A stretch of 64,000 nucleotides of DNA from Streptomyces sp. NRRL F-5123 (GTDB lineage Bacteria > Actinomycetota > Actinomycetes > Streptomycetales > Streptomycetaceae). Made by a program: the position numbers and the translations under genes. Of this stretch, positions 16,529 to 24,434 are shown piece by piece (within the stretch, counting starts at the first letter, position 1; each line of letters opens with the position of its first letter). The notes under the pieces were generated by a model, which was given only the letters and a program-made list of their open reading frames with translations, ran no database searches and was not told the DNA's origin. Location of the stretch: the NCBI RefSeq assembly GCF_000721495.1, contig NZ_JOHY01000033.1, positions 12,112 through 76,111 of the forward strand, written 5' to 3'.

Positions 16529-18649
16529 ATGGAGCTCATGGGGGATGGTGCAAGGCTGCTGAACACTCGTCAGAACCGTGGTCGCCACGGTCCGGCGGGC
16601 GAGCTCGCGCTGCCCGCCCCGACTGACCCGTCCGCCCCGGGGGCCCCGGCCCCTGGTGCGCCCGCCGCCGTGCCCGCCGGCCCGGCCGCCCCGCAGTCCG
16701 CCGCGACCCCCGCCGCCCTGCTCCCCGCTCCCCGCACCTCCGAGCCGCCCGTGCCGGGCGGGGGCGAGGCGGCTGCGCCGGACGGCGTCGGTGGGGGCGT
16801 GCCCGTGCAGGGTGCTCCCGGCGGAGGGGCCGTGCTGCCCGCGGGGCGGGACGCCGGCGGGGTGCCCGGCGCACTCACCGCTGCCGACATCGCGCGCGCC
16901 GCCGGGCTGCCCGGCGGCGCGGAGGGTGACGACGGCACGCCCTTCGAGCTGCCCGACGAGGACACCCTCGCGCTGCGCGAGGAAGCCGAGATAGAGGCCC
17001 GCCACCGGCGCGCGGCCGAGCGCGGCGACCCCGGCGCCATGAGCGCGCTCGGCACCCTGCTGCTGCGCCGCGGCGACCTGGACGGCGCCGAGCCGTTCCT
17101 GCGTGCCGCCGTCCAGCACGGCGACCGCGCCGCCGCCAACAACCTGGGCCTGCTGCTGCACCAGCGCGGCTGCGCCGACGAGGCCGCCGGGTGGTGGCGT
17201 ATCGCCGCGGTCGCCGGCTCCGCCGCGGCCGCGCACGCCCTCGGGCGGCACTACCGCGAGCGCGGCGACGAGCCCGGCGCCGAGTACTGGCTGCGCCAGG
17301 CGGCGGAGTCCGGCCATGTGCTGGGCGCCTACGCGCTCGCCGACCTGCTCGACCACCGCCGGGACGGCGCCGCCGAGCGGTGGTTCCGCGCTGCCGCCGA
17401 GCACGGCCACCGCGAGGCCGCCTACCGCCTCGCCCGCTTCTGCGACGCCCGCGGCGAGAACCACGAGGCCGAGCAGTGGTTCCGGCAGGCCGCCGCCCGC
17501 CGCCACCGCCGCGCCGCCCTGCGGCTCGGCAATCTGCTGGAGGAGCGCGGCGAGACCAAGGAGGCCACGCACTGGTACCTCACCGCCGCCCGCGACGGCG
17601 AGGCCAAGGCCGCGTGCGCCCTCGGCTTCCTGCTGCGCGACGCCGGCGACCTCGACCAGGCCGCCACATGGTGGCGCCGCGCCGCCCAGGCGGGCGACGG
17701 CAACGCCGCCAACGCGCTCGGCGCGCTGCACGCCCAGGAGGGCGAGCCGCAGACCGCCGAGCGGTGGTACCGCGCCGCCCTGGAGGCCGGCGACATCAAC
17801 GGGGCCTACAACCTCGGCCTGCTCTGCGCCGGCCAGGGCCGCGCCCCGCAGGCCGAGCAGTGGTACCGCAAGGCCGCCTACGCCGGGCACCGCGAGGCCG
17901 CGAACGCGCTCGCCGTCCTGCTGCTGCAGCACGGCGACGCCGAGGGGGCCGAGCCGTGGTTCTCCAAGGCCGCGGAGTCCGGCAGCATCGACGCCGCCTT
18001 CAACCTCGGCATCCTCTACGCCGGGCGCGACGAGCCCGCCGCCGCGCGGGTCTGGTACGACCGCGCCGCCGCGGCCGGGCACGCCGGGGCCGCGCTCCAG
18101 GTGGCCATCGCCCTCCAGCACGAGGGCGACCACCACGGCGCCGAACGCCACCTGCGGTGCGCCGCGGGCGGCGGCAGTCCCGATGCCGCCTTCCGCCTCG
18201 GCGCGCTGCTCGACGCCCGCGCCCGCGAGTTCGAGGGCGCGGAGGCCTTCGGCGACGAGGCCGCGGAGTGGTACGAGCGGGCGGCGCGGCAGGGGCACAG
18301 CCGCGCGCAGGTGCGGCTCGGCATGACCGCCGCGAAGTGCGGCGACATCGAGCTGGCCGCGCACTGGTACCGCCTGGCGGCGGAGGCCGGGTCGCGCAAC
18401 GGGGCCTTCAACCTCGGCCTGCTGCTGGCCCGCGAGGGCAGCGAGCCCGAGGCCGCGCTCTGGTGGACCCGCGCCGCCGACGCGGGCCACGGCCGCGCGG
18501 CGCTCCGCCTCGCCCTCCTCTCCGCCCGCCGCGGGCGCCTCGCCGACGCGCAGACCTGGTGCGCCCGCGCGGTGGCCTGCGGCCCGGCGGAGGTCGCAGA
18601 ACGCGCGACCCGCCTGACGGCGGTCCTGACGAGCGAGCTGACCGCGTAG
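16529..18649 (+). CDS. Sel1/TPR-repeat protein, 706 residues
   Basis: The start is taken as ATG 16529; ATG 16538 (MGDGARLL) is an alternative with GGAG just before it. Residues to about 150 are a disordered Pro/Ala/Gly-rich region. From about 165 to the end there are about 14 consecutive Sel1-like helical repeats of roughly 36 residues, each with a pattern like A(E)xWYRxAAxAGxxxAAxxLGxLLxxxG, for example AEQWFRQAAARRHRRAALRL. Such solenoids are protein-interaction scaffolds; no catalytic domain is present. A TATACC hexamer at 16494 may be the -10. It stands between two identical initiator tRNA genes, with no partner gene beside it. Confidence 0.85.
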   Translation: MELMGDGARLLNTRQNRGRHGPAGELALPAPTDPSAPGAPAPGAPAAVPAGPAAPQSAATPAALLPAPRTSEPPVPGGGEAAAPDGVGGGVPVQGAPGGGAVLPAGRDAGGVPGALTAADIARAAGLPGGAEGDDGTPFELPDEDTLALREEAEIEARHRRAAERGDPGAMSALGTLLLRRGDLDGAEPFLRAAVQHGDRAAANNLGLLLHQRGCADEAAGWWRIAAVAGSAAAAHALGRHYRERGDEPGAEYWLRQAAESGHVLGAYALADLLDHRRDGAAERWFRAAAEHGHREAAYRLARFCDARGENHEAEQWFRQAAARRHRRAALRLGNLLEERGETKEATHWYLTAARDGEAKAACALGFLLRDAGDLDQAATWWRRAAQAGDGNAANALGALHAQEGEPQTAERWYRAALEAGDINGAYNLGLLCAGQGRAPQAEQWYRKAAYAGHREAANALAVLLLQHGDAEGAEPWFSKAAESGSIDAAFNLGILYAGRDEPAAARVWYDRAAAAGHAGAALQVAIALQHEGDHHGAERHLRCAAGGGSPDAAFRLGALLDARAREFEGAEAFGDEAAEWYERAARQGHSRAQVRLGMTAAKCGDIELAAHWYRLAAEAGSRNGAFNLGLLLAREGSEPEAALWWTRAADAGHGRAALRLALLSARRGRLADAQTWCARAVACGPAEVAERATRLTAVLTSELTA

Positions 18650-18654
18650 CCCTC

Positions 18655-18702
18655 GGGGCACGCGTCTGTGGGGCGCGTGGGGCACGCGTCTGTGGGGCGC
18701 GT
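18655..18702. repeat. 24-bp tandem direct repeat, two copies
   Basis: Two perfect adjacent copies, each starting GGGGCACGCGTCTGTG and ending GGGCGCGT (18655-18678, 18679-18702), immediately after the Sel1 gene. Confidence 0.85.
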
Positions 18703-18975
18703 GGGGGGCACATCCCAGGCGAAGCCCTGGGGGAGGACCGCGCGCTCAGCCGCATTCGTGGCGCGGGTCGTCACCGGCCCGAAGGGGCAGTCCGGTTCTC
18801 CCCCAGCGCTCCGCCCGGGAGGTACCCCCAGGACCACCTGCCGCGCGCGAAGCGAGACGGGGGTACCCCCAGGCGAAGCTGTGGGGAGGGGGGCTCGCGC
18901 AGTGCCCCCCAGGCTCCGCCTGGGGGGCACCCCCCACGCGCCCCTGGGGGCGCGGACGCGACACCTGCCAGCGGC
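18703..18975. repeat. mosaic of GC-rich palindromic intergenic repeats
   Basis: This gap has no gene. It holds several partial palindromes of the CCCAGGCGAAGCCCTGGGG type (18714, 18867, 18905), a block reading GCGCGGGTCGTCACCGGCC that recurs at 52157, and short inverted repeats around CCCCCAGG/CCTGGGGG. The same building blocks return in gaps near 30.0, 45.2, 47.8, 52.1 and 63.7 kb. Confidence 0.6.
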
Positions 18976-19035
18976 CCCACCCGGGCAGGGATTTGCGCTG
19001 ATCACAAGCGCTCCGCTAAAGTAAAGACACAACGA

Positions 19036-19112
19036 CGCGGGGTGGAGCAGCTCGGTAGCTCGCTGGGCTCATAACCCAGAGGTCGCAGGTTCAAATCCTG
19101 TCCCCGCTACCA
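19036..19112 (+). tRNA. initiator tRNA-fMet (CAT), copy 2
   Basis: Identical over all 77 bases to the copy at 16035, with encoded CCA, C1-T72 mismatch and three G-C pairs in the anticodon stem. The upstream ACACAACGA is shared too. A TTGCGC-N18-TAAAGT pair just upstream (about 18991-19020) is a plausible promoter. Confidence 0.97.
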
Positions 19113-19115
19113 CGG

Positions 19116-19156
19116 ACGAAGACCCGGAGGCATTGCCTCCGGGTCTTCGTTTTTTG
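19116..19156 (+). terminator. rho-independent terminator after tRNA-fMet copy 2
   Basis: A 16-bp perfect stem (19116-19131 with 19135-19150), loop ATT, followed by a run of T to 19156. It is one of the few hairpins here with a classical T tract. Confidence 0.95.
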
Positions 19157-19255
19157 TTCTGCTTCGGGCAAAGTCCGGGCATATCAGGTGGAGGCGGGCA
19201 CCCCGGAAGGGAATGCTGAAGAGAGGATGAACTGACGGATCCTCAGGAGGCGCGC

Positions 19256-20539
19256 GTGTGGCGGTGGCTGCGGAGTCGGGGCGGGCGGGGTCGAGGCGCG
19301 GCAGCGGCCGAGGCGGGGGCACGCTGGGCCGCGTGGTGCTCGGCGGCGGAACGCGGGGGGCCCGCGGACGTGGACGTCCTCCTCCGCCGCCTGCTCGGGC
19401 TGCCCGCCCAGGGCGCGGAGTACGAGCGCGAAGCCGCCCTCGCCGCGCTGGGCGCGACCCCGCCCCGGCTGCTGCTCCGGCTCGACCGCGCCGCCCGCCG
19501 CGCGGGCACCCCGCAGGCCGCGGGCGGTGACGTCCTCGGCCTGCTCCTGCGGTCGTTCGCGCCCGACGGGCGGGTGCGGGAGGACGCCGTCACGGCGCTG
19601 GCCGCCCGTGGCGGGCCCACGGCCGCCGCGGGCCTGGCGCTGCGCAGCGCCGACTGGGTCGAGCCCGTCAGGAGCCGCGCAACCGCCGCGCTGCTCGCCC
19701 GCAGCGCCCCCGACGAGGTGGCCGCCGCCGTCCGCGTCCTGCTGCGGCTCGCGGGCCGCAGCAGGACGGGCGCGCTCCTCACCGACTACCGCGGGCTGCT
19801 GTGCCGACCCCCGTACCGACGCGCCCTGCACGCGCTCGCCGCGGACCCCGACGGGCCCGCCCGCCGCTTCGGCCTCGCGCTCGCCCTGGAGGTGGGCGAG
19901 TACGCCTGCGGCGATCTGCTCAGCGCCGCGCTGCACGACCACGACCAGGAGTGCCGCACGCTGTGCGCGCAGCGGCTGCTCGACCTCGACCCCGGCCAGG
20001 CGGCCCGCCTCCTCCAGGCCCGCGACGCGGCGGTCCGTGAGATCGCGGTCTCCGCGCTGCCCCTGGATGTGCCCGCGACCCGGCTGGTCGCCCCGCTGGC
20101 GGACCGCGCGCGCAGGGTGCGGGCGACGGCCCGCTGGCTGCTGTACGGGCGCGGGGAGCCGCCTTCCGCGGTCTACCGGCGGCAGATCGCCCGAGCGGGC
20201 CGTACGACGCCCGCCCGGCATCTCGCCGGCCTCGCGGCCGGGCTCGGGGAGTGCGGTGACGCGGGTGACGTGCCCGTGCTGATGCGGCTCCTGGACCTGC
20301 GGCGGAGCGCACCCCCCGCGGTGCGGCGCGCCGCCGTCCACGCGGTGGGGCGGCTGGCGCCGCGGGCCGAACTCGTGGCCCTCCTCGGGCCGCTGGCGCG
20401 CGACTCCGACCCCGGGGTCGCCCGGGAGGTCTTCGCGGCGTTTGCCGCGCGGGCCGCGGACGGGGTGCCCGCGGAGATCCGCCGGCTGGGCTCCGTCCGC
20501 TCCGAGCCCGCGGTCCGCCGCGCCGCGGCCCGCCTCTGA
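19256..20539 (+). CDS. HEAT-repeat protein
   Basis: A 427-residue protein from a GTG at 19256 after a good AGGAGG. It is very rich in Ala, Arg and Leu and is built of degenerate paired helices of the HEAT/PBS-lyase type, for example VREDAVTALAARGG, VRRAAVHAVGRLAPR and DSDPGVAREVFAAFAARA. No signal peptide, membrane segment or catalytic motif is visible, so a binding or scaffold role is likely. It converges on the CBS gene. Domain boundaries are hard to place because the repeats are weak. Confidence 0.75.
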   Translation: MWRWLRSRGGRGRGAAAAEAGARWAAWCSAAERGGPADVDVLLRRLLGLPAQGAEYEREAALAALGATPPRLLLRLDRAARRAGTPQAAGGDVLGLLLRSFAPDGRVREDAVTALAARGGPTAAAGLALRSADWVEPVRSRATAALLARSAPDEVAAAVRVLLRLAGRSRTGALLTDYRGLLCRPPYRRALHALAADPDGPARRFGLALALEVGEYACGDLLSAALHDHDQECRTLCAQRLLDLDPGQAARLLQARDAAVREIAVSALPLDVPATRLVAPLADRARRVRATARWLLYGRGEPPSAVYRRQIARAGRTTPARHLAGLAAGLGECGDAGDVPVLMRLLDLRRSAPPAVRRAAVHAVGRLAPRAELVALLGPLARDSDPGVAREVFAAFAARAADGVPAEIRRLGSVRSEPAVRRAAARL

Positions 20540-20576
20540 GCCCAGCGCTCGCGGCGAGGGTGCGCACGGCGCGCGG

Positions 20577-20660
20577 GGCGAGCGTTTCCTCTGCTGTGCG
20601 GGTGAGCGTTTCCGGCGCGCGCGGGGGCACCTCCCGGGCAGCCCCTGAAAACGGCTGCTC
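20577..20660. repeat. intergenic copies of the GAGCGTTTC-type repeat
   Basis: Two GAGCGTTTCC cores about 28 bases apart (GCGAGCGTTTCCTC and GTGAGCGTTTCCGG), then a GGGGGCACCTCCCGGGC palindrome fragment, between the convergent HEAT and CBS genes. The core matches the arrays at 29.8, 30.1 and 45.4 kb. Confidence 0.5.
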
Positions 20661-20720
20661 GGCACGGCAAGCGCATCCTCCGCTCGCCCCGGGGTGCGGG
20701 CTCTGCGCAGGAGGGGGGTC

Positions 20721-21119
20721 CTACACCGTGACCGGCGAGCCGGCGGCAGCCCAGACGCGGAGGATGTCCCGGACGGAGACGACGCCGACCGGGGCGGGGC
20801 CGTCGAGGACGATGAGGTGGCGGAATCCGCCGCGGACCATCGCGGCGGCCGCTTCCTCCAGGGTCCATTGGGGGGCGGCGAAGACGACGTCGGTCGTGGT
20901 GTGGGCGTGGGCCGGCTCCTCGTCGGGGCTCATGCCCGCACCGACCGCGTCGAGGACGTCGCGCTCGGTGAGGATACCGAGCCCGCAGGCGTCGTTGTCG
21001 GCGTCGAGGACGATGGCCGCGCCGACCCGGCGGGCGGACATCAACTGGGCGGCCTGGCGGAGCGTGTGTGCGGGGCCGATGGTGAGAACCACCGTGCTCA
21101 TCGCGTCGCGGACCAGCAT
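20721..21119 (-). CDS. tandem CBS-domain protein
   Basis: A 132-residue protein that is just two CBS domains (a Bateman module), from the ATG at 21119 (MLVRDAMSTVVLTIGP) with AGGAGG about 11 bases upstream. Each half has a typical adenosyl-ligand region: GLGILTERDVLDAVG near 47-61 and GVVSVRDILRVW near 113-124. Bateman modules usually sense ATP, AMP or SAM and act on partner proteins; the partner here is unknown. A GTGAA/TTCAC element that also occurs before wblE lies 77 bases upstream of the start. Confidence 0.9.
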   Translation of the reverse strand: MLVRDAMSTVVLTIGPAHTLRQAAQLMSARRVGAAIVLDADNDACGLGILTERDVLDAVGAGMSPDEEPAHAHTTTDVVFAAPQWTLEEAAAAMVRGGFRHLIVLDGPAPVGVVSVRDILRVWAAAGSPVTV

Positions 21120-21195
21120 GGGCAGGGCACCTCCTGGCTGTGCGGCGTGCGGTGTGCGTTGCGTGCCGGACCGGATGCGTTCCTGTGGAATGCCC

Positions 21196-21221
21196 GTGAA
21201 AGCCTTCACAAATTCACAAGC
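21196..21221. promoter_or_regulatory. GTGAA-N4-TTCAC composite element upstream of the CBS gene
   Basis: GTGAAAGCCTTCAC at 21196-21209 is followed by AAA and TTCACAAGC. Nearly the same composite, with a 2-base shorter gap, lies before wblE (50246-50268) in the opposite orientation relative to its gene. It looks like a multi-half-site operator. Confidence 0.5.
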
Positions 21222-21334
21222 GGCGGCACTTTCATAGTCACACGCACCATCGGCGGAGGGAAGGGGGCGCGCGCTGCCCGCGGCCCGCGTGCGGAGGTGC
21301 CCTCCCGGCGCGGAGGCACACCCGCGCGCCGGGG

Positions 21335-22135
21335 TCAGACGTCGCCCAGATAGCCCAGCAGCTCGTCGTGCAGCAGGCCGTTCGAGGCCGCCGCGTTGCC
21401 GCCGAAGGGGCCCGGCGTGCCGGCCAGGGACGTGAAGCGGCCGCCGGCCTCGCGCACGATCACGTCGTTGGCCGCCATGTCCCACAGGCTCAGTTCGGGT
21501 TCGGCGCAGATGTCGACGGAGCCCTCGGCCACCATCATGTAGGGCCAGAAGTCGCCGTAGCCGCGGGTGCGCCAGCAGTTGCGGGACAGGTGGAGGAAGT
21601 TGTCGAGGCGGCCCAGGTCCTCCCAGCCGCCGAGCGAGGAGTACGCGAAGGACGCGTCCTCCAGGCGGTTCACCTTCGAGACGCGGATGCGGGTCGCGGA
21701 GGACAGGCTGCGCCCGGTGTACGCGCCGCTGCCCGCGGCTGCCCACCAGCGGCGGCCGAGCGCCGGGGCGGAGACCAGACCGACGACGCCCTCGTCGCCC
21801 CGCTCGCCGCGCACCACGAGCGAGATCAGGGTGGCCCACACGGGCACCCCGCGCACGTAGTTCTTGGTGCCGTCGATGGGGTCGACGATCCAGCGGCGCG
21901 AGCCGGCGCCGTCGGTGACGCCGTACTCCTCGCCGAGCACCGCGTCGCGCGGCCGGGCGCGGCCGAGCTGGCCGCGGATCAGCTCCTCGGCCTCCTTGTC
22001 GGCCTCGCTGACGGGCGTCAGGTCCGGCTTGGTCTCGACCTTGAGGTCGAGTGCCCGGAAGCGGGCCATGGTCGCGGCGTCGGCGGCGTCGGCCAGCACA
22101 TGGGCGAGCCGCAGGTCGTCGTTGTAGTCGGGCAT
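21335..22135 (-). CDS. hisN: histidinol-phosphatase (inositol monophosphatase family)
   Basis: A 266-residue metal-dependent phosphatase of the IMPase fold. It carries the metal-site motifs GEEYG near residue 70, WIVDPIDGTKNYVRG near 83-97 and LWDMAANDVIVREAGG near 218-233. In actinobacteria this branch supplies the HisN step of histidine synthesis, hydrolysing L-histidinol phosphate to L-histidinol; S. coelicolor HisN lies in the corresponding place from memory. Other IMPase activities cannot be excluded from sequence. Divergent from the TetR gene. Confidence 0.85.
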   Translation of the reverse strand: MPDYNDDLRLAHVLADAADAATMARFRALDLKVETKPDLTPVSEADKEAEELIRGQLGRARPRDAVLGEEYGVTDGAGSRRWIVDPIDGTKNYVRGVPVWATLISLVVRGERGDEGVVGLVSAPALGRRWWAAAGSGAYTGRSLSSATRIRVSKVNRLEDASFAYSSLGGWEDLGRLDNFLHLSRNCWRTRGYGDFWPYMMVAEGSVDICAEPELSLWDMAANDVIVREAGGRFTSLAGTPGPFGGNAAASNGLLHDELLGYLGDV

Positions 22136-22293
22136 GTGCCGAACAGTAGCGCGGCGGGGTGTGCGGACGGCCGCCGCTGCGCCGTGACGCGGGGCCTTGA
22201 CAGGCCCTGGCGGCGCGTCAATTCTCCCCGTACGGCCCGTCCGTCCGACCTGCCGCCCCCGCGGCGGCCCGGAGGCACCGCCTGGAGGCGCCG

Positions 22294-22863
22294 ATGCCTA
22301 CCGCGCGAGACGCACTCATGGACGCTGCCTTCGCCGCGCTCGGCGAGCGGCCCTGGGAGGCGGTGCGCATGACCGAGGTGGCGGCCGCGGCCGGGGTGTC
22401 CCGGCAGACCCTCTACAACGAGTTCAGCAGCAAGGACGGCCTGGCCAGGGCGCTCGCCCGACGGGAGGTCGAGGACTTCCTCGGGGGCCTGGACGGCGCG
22501 CTGGCCGCGGCGCGCTGCGCGGGCGGGGACGCGGGGGTGTGCTTCGCGGCCGCCGCGCGCTGGACGCTGCGCAGCGCCCGCCGCAGCCCGTTGCTGCACG
22601 CGGCGCTGACCGGGCCGGGCCCTGCAGGCGTCCCGGTCCTGGGGGCCGGGCTGGTGGCCGCGGTGCACGCCCGCACGGTCGCCGTCCTGGTCGACGGCTG
22701 CCCGCGGCTGCTCCCGGAGGACGTCGGCTGGGCGTGCGAGGCGGCGCTGCGGCTCACGCTGTCGTACGTGATCGCGCCGGCCGCGGACGACGAGGAATCG
22801 TGCCTGCGGATCGGCCAGCTGATCCGCGGCCTGCTCGACCCGCCCGCGCGGCGCACGACGTGA
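22294..22863 (+). CDS. TetR family transcriptional regulator
   Basis: A 189-residue TetR-type repressor. The N-terminal helix-turn-helix is clear at about 24-45: MTEVAAAAGVSRQTLYNEFSSKDGL. The C-terminal ligand domain is Ala/Leu-rich and unassigned. GGAGG precedes the ATG at 22294. A TTGACA at 22197-22202 followed 17 bases later by AATTCT could be its promoter. It converges on the SMR exporter gene, which is a possible target, but the divergent hisN is equally close. Confidence 0.85.
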   Translation: MPTARDALMDAAFAALGERPWEAVRMTEVAAAAGVSRQTLYNEFSSKDGLARALARREVEDFLGGLDGALAAARCAGGDAGVCFAAAARWTLRSARRSPLLHAALTGPGPAGVPVLGAGLVAAVHARTVAVLVDGCPRLLPEDVGWACEAALRLTLSYVIAPAADDEESCLRIGQLIRGLLDPPARRTT

Positions 22864-22931
22864 CGGGGTGTGGCGCGGGCGCCGGGGACGCTCCGGGGCC
22901 CGCGCGGCCCGCCGCGGGCGTGGCGGCCGGG

Positions 22932-23255
22932 TCAGTGCGAGGAGCCGGAGATCTGCAGGCCGATGACGCCGACGATGACCAGCGAGATCGAGGCGAGCTT
23001 GAGCGAGGAGACCAGGTCGCCGAGGAAGGCCATGCCGTAGATGGCGGTGCCCGCGGCGCCGATGCCGGTCCACACCGCGTAGGCGGGGCCGACGTCCAGC
23101 TTCTTCAGCGACAGTGTCAGCAGTCCGAAGGAGCCGAGCGCGAACGCGCAGAAGGCAATGGTCGGCCACAGCCTGGTGAAGCCGTGGGAGAGCTTCAGGC
23201 AGACCGCGAAGCCGGTCTCCATGAGACCCGCGACCACCACCAGGAGCCAGGCCAT
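22932..23255 (-). CDS. small multidrug resistance (SMR) transporter, Gdx/SugE type
   Basis: A 107-residue protein with four hydrophobic helices, from the ATG at 23255 (MAWLLVVVAGLMETGFAVCLKLS). The conserved membrane-embedded Glu is E13 in GLMETGFAV. PAYAVWTGIGAAGTAIYG near residues 57-74 is the signature of the Gdx/SugE subgroup, many of which export guanidinium in exchange for protons; EmrE-like drug export is the alternative. I looked for a guanidine riboswitch in the 159 bases upstream and saw none. Confidence 0.88.
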   Translation of the reverse strand: MAWLLVVVAGLMETGFAVCLKLSHGFTRLWPTIAFCAFALGSFGLLTLSLKKLDVGPAYAVWTGIGAAGTAIYGMAFLGDLVSSLKLASISLVIVGVIGLQISGSSH

Positions 23256-23414
23256 CCGGGCGCCTCCGTTTCGGCTCGTTCGTCGGCTCGTGCACCGCGC
23301 GCGGCACACTTCCCGTCCGCCCGCGCACGCGTGTAGCTGCCGCTCGTCACACGGTGCGCTGCTGATCATCACACAGCGCGGCCGGAAGTGGAGCGGACGC
23401 CCAAACCGTACCGG

Positions 23415-24431
23415 TCAGTCGCCCTCGCGCCGCTCCCGGGTGGCCAGCAGGCGGCGCAGCGAGTCGAGCCGGGCCGGCTCGGCGTGGCCGGCGGCCACCC
23501 AGGCGTCCAGCGCGCAGTCCTTCTCGTCGTGCGAGCAGCCGCGCGGGCAGTCCACGGTGCCGGGCTCCAGGTCCGGGAAGGCGTGGATGACACGCGAGGG
23601 GTCGATGTGGTGCAGCCCGAAGGAGCGCACGCCGGGGGTGTCGATCACCCATCCGGCCGCACCCTCGGGGCCGTCGCCGGGCAGCGGCAGCGCGAGCGCG
23701 GAGGTGGTGGTGTGCCGGCCGCGGCCGGTCACCGCGTTGACGTGGCCGGTCGTACGCTGCCGCTCGACCAGCGCGTTGACCAGCGTGGTCTTGCCGACGC
23801 CGCTGTGTCCGACGAAGGCGGTGACGCGCCCGGCGAGGCGCTCGCGCACCGCGTCCGCACCGCCGGTCAGCAGGGTGTCGCGGCTGGTCACGACGTAGTC
23901 CAGGTCCAGCGCGCCGTACGTCTCCAGCAGCGGCCCGGCCGCGGCGAGGTCGGACTTGGTGAGCACCAGCAGCGGCCGCAGCCCGGCGTCGTAGGCGGCG
24001 ACCAGGCAGCGGTCGATCATCCGCGGGCGCGGCTCGGGGTCGGCGAGCGCGGTGACGACGGCCAGCTGGTCGGCGTTGGCGACGACGACCCGCTCGTACG
24101 GGTCGGTGTCGTCCGCGGTGCGCCGCAGCACCGAGCGGCGCTCCTCGACCCGGACGATCCGGGCCAGCGTGTCCTTCGCGCCCGACAGGTCGCCCACGAC
24201 CGCGACCCGGTCGCCGACCACCGCGGACTTGCGGCCCAGCTCGCGCGCCTTCATCGCGGTGATCTCGCGGTCGTCGACCAGGACGGTGAGCCGGCCGCGG
24301 TCGACGGTGAGCACCATGCCCTCGGCGGCGTCCGCGTGCTGCGGGCGGATGTTCGTCCGCGGGCGGCTGCCCTTGCGGTTGGGACGGACCCTGATGTCGT
24401 CCTCGTCCGGGTTCTTGCCGTAGCGGCGCAC
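23415..24431 (-). CDS. rsgA: ribosome small-subunit-dependent GTPase A
   Basis: A 338-residue circularly permuted GTPase that checks late 30S maturation. An OB-fold (about 35-100) comes first. The GTPase motifs then appear in permuted order: TKSD (G4) near 157, the P-loop GHSGVGKTTLVNAL near 209 and DTPGVRSF (G3) near 258. A C-terminal zinc region has DCPRGCSHDEKDCALD. It starts with GTG (MRRYGKNPDEDDIRVRPNRKGSRPR, very basic) 3 bases after the aroA stop, so the two genes are one operon. Confidence 0.93.
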   Translation of the reverse strand: MRRYGKNPDEDDIRVRPNRKGSRPRTNIRPQHADAAEGMVLTVDRGRLTVLVDDREITAMKARELGRKSAVVGDRVAVVGDLSGAKDTLARIVRVEERRSVLRRTADDTDPYERVVVANADQLAVVTALADPEPRPRMIDRCLVAAYDAGLRPLLVLTKSDLAAAGPLLETYGALDLDYVVTSRDTLLTGGADAVRERLAGRVTAFVGHSGVGKTTLVNALVERQRTTGHVNAVTGRGRHTTTSALALPLPGDGPEGAAGWVIDTPGVRSFGLHHIDPSRVIHAFPDLEPGTVDCPRGCSHDEKDCALDAWVAAGHAEPARLDSLRRLLATRERREGD

Positions 24432-24434
24432 CGT

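Noticed and set aside
16511..18685. A 724-codon minus-strand frame opposite the Sel1 gene
   Set aside because: Antisense mirror of a GC-rich repetitive gene; the Sel1 pattern on the plus strand is unambiguous.
16035..19112. tRNA-integrated mobile element between the two tRNA-fMet genes
   Set aside because: There is no integrase, excisionase or replication gene; the enclosed Sel1 gene has the host codon pattern, and each tRNA is complete with its own terminator.
22932..23414. Guanidine riboswitch controlling the Gdx-like SMR gene
   Set aside because: None of the guanidine-I, -II or -III core patterns is visible in the 159 bases upstream of the gene.
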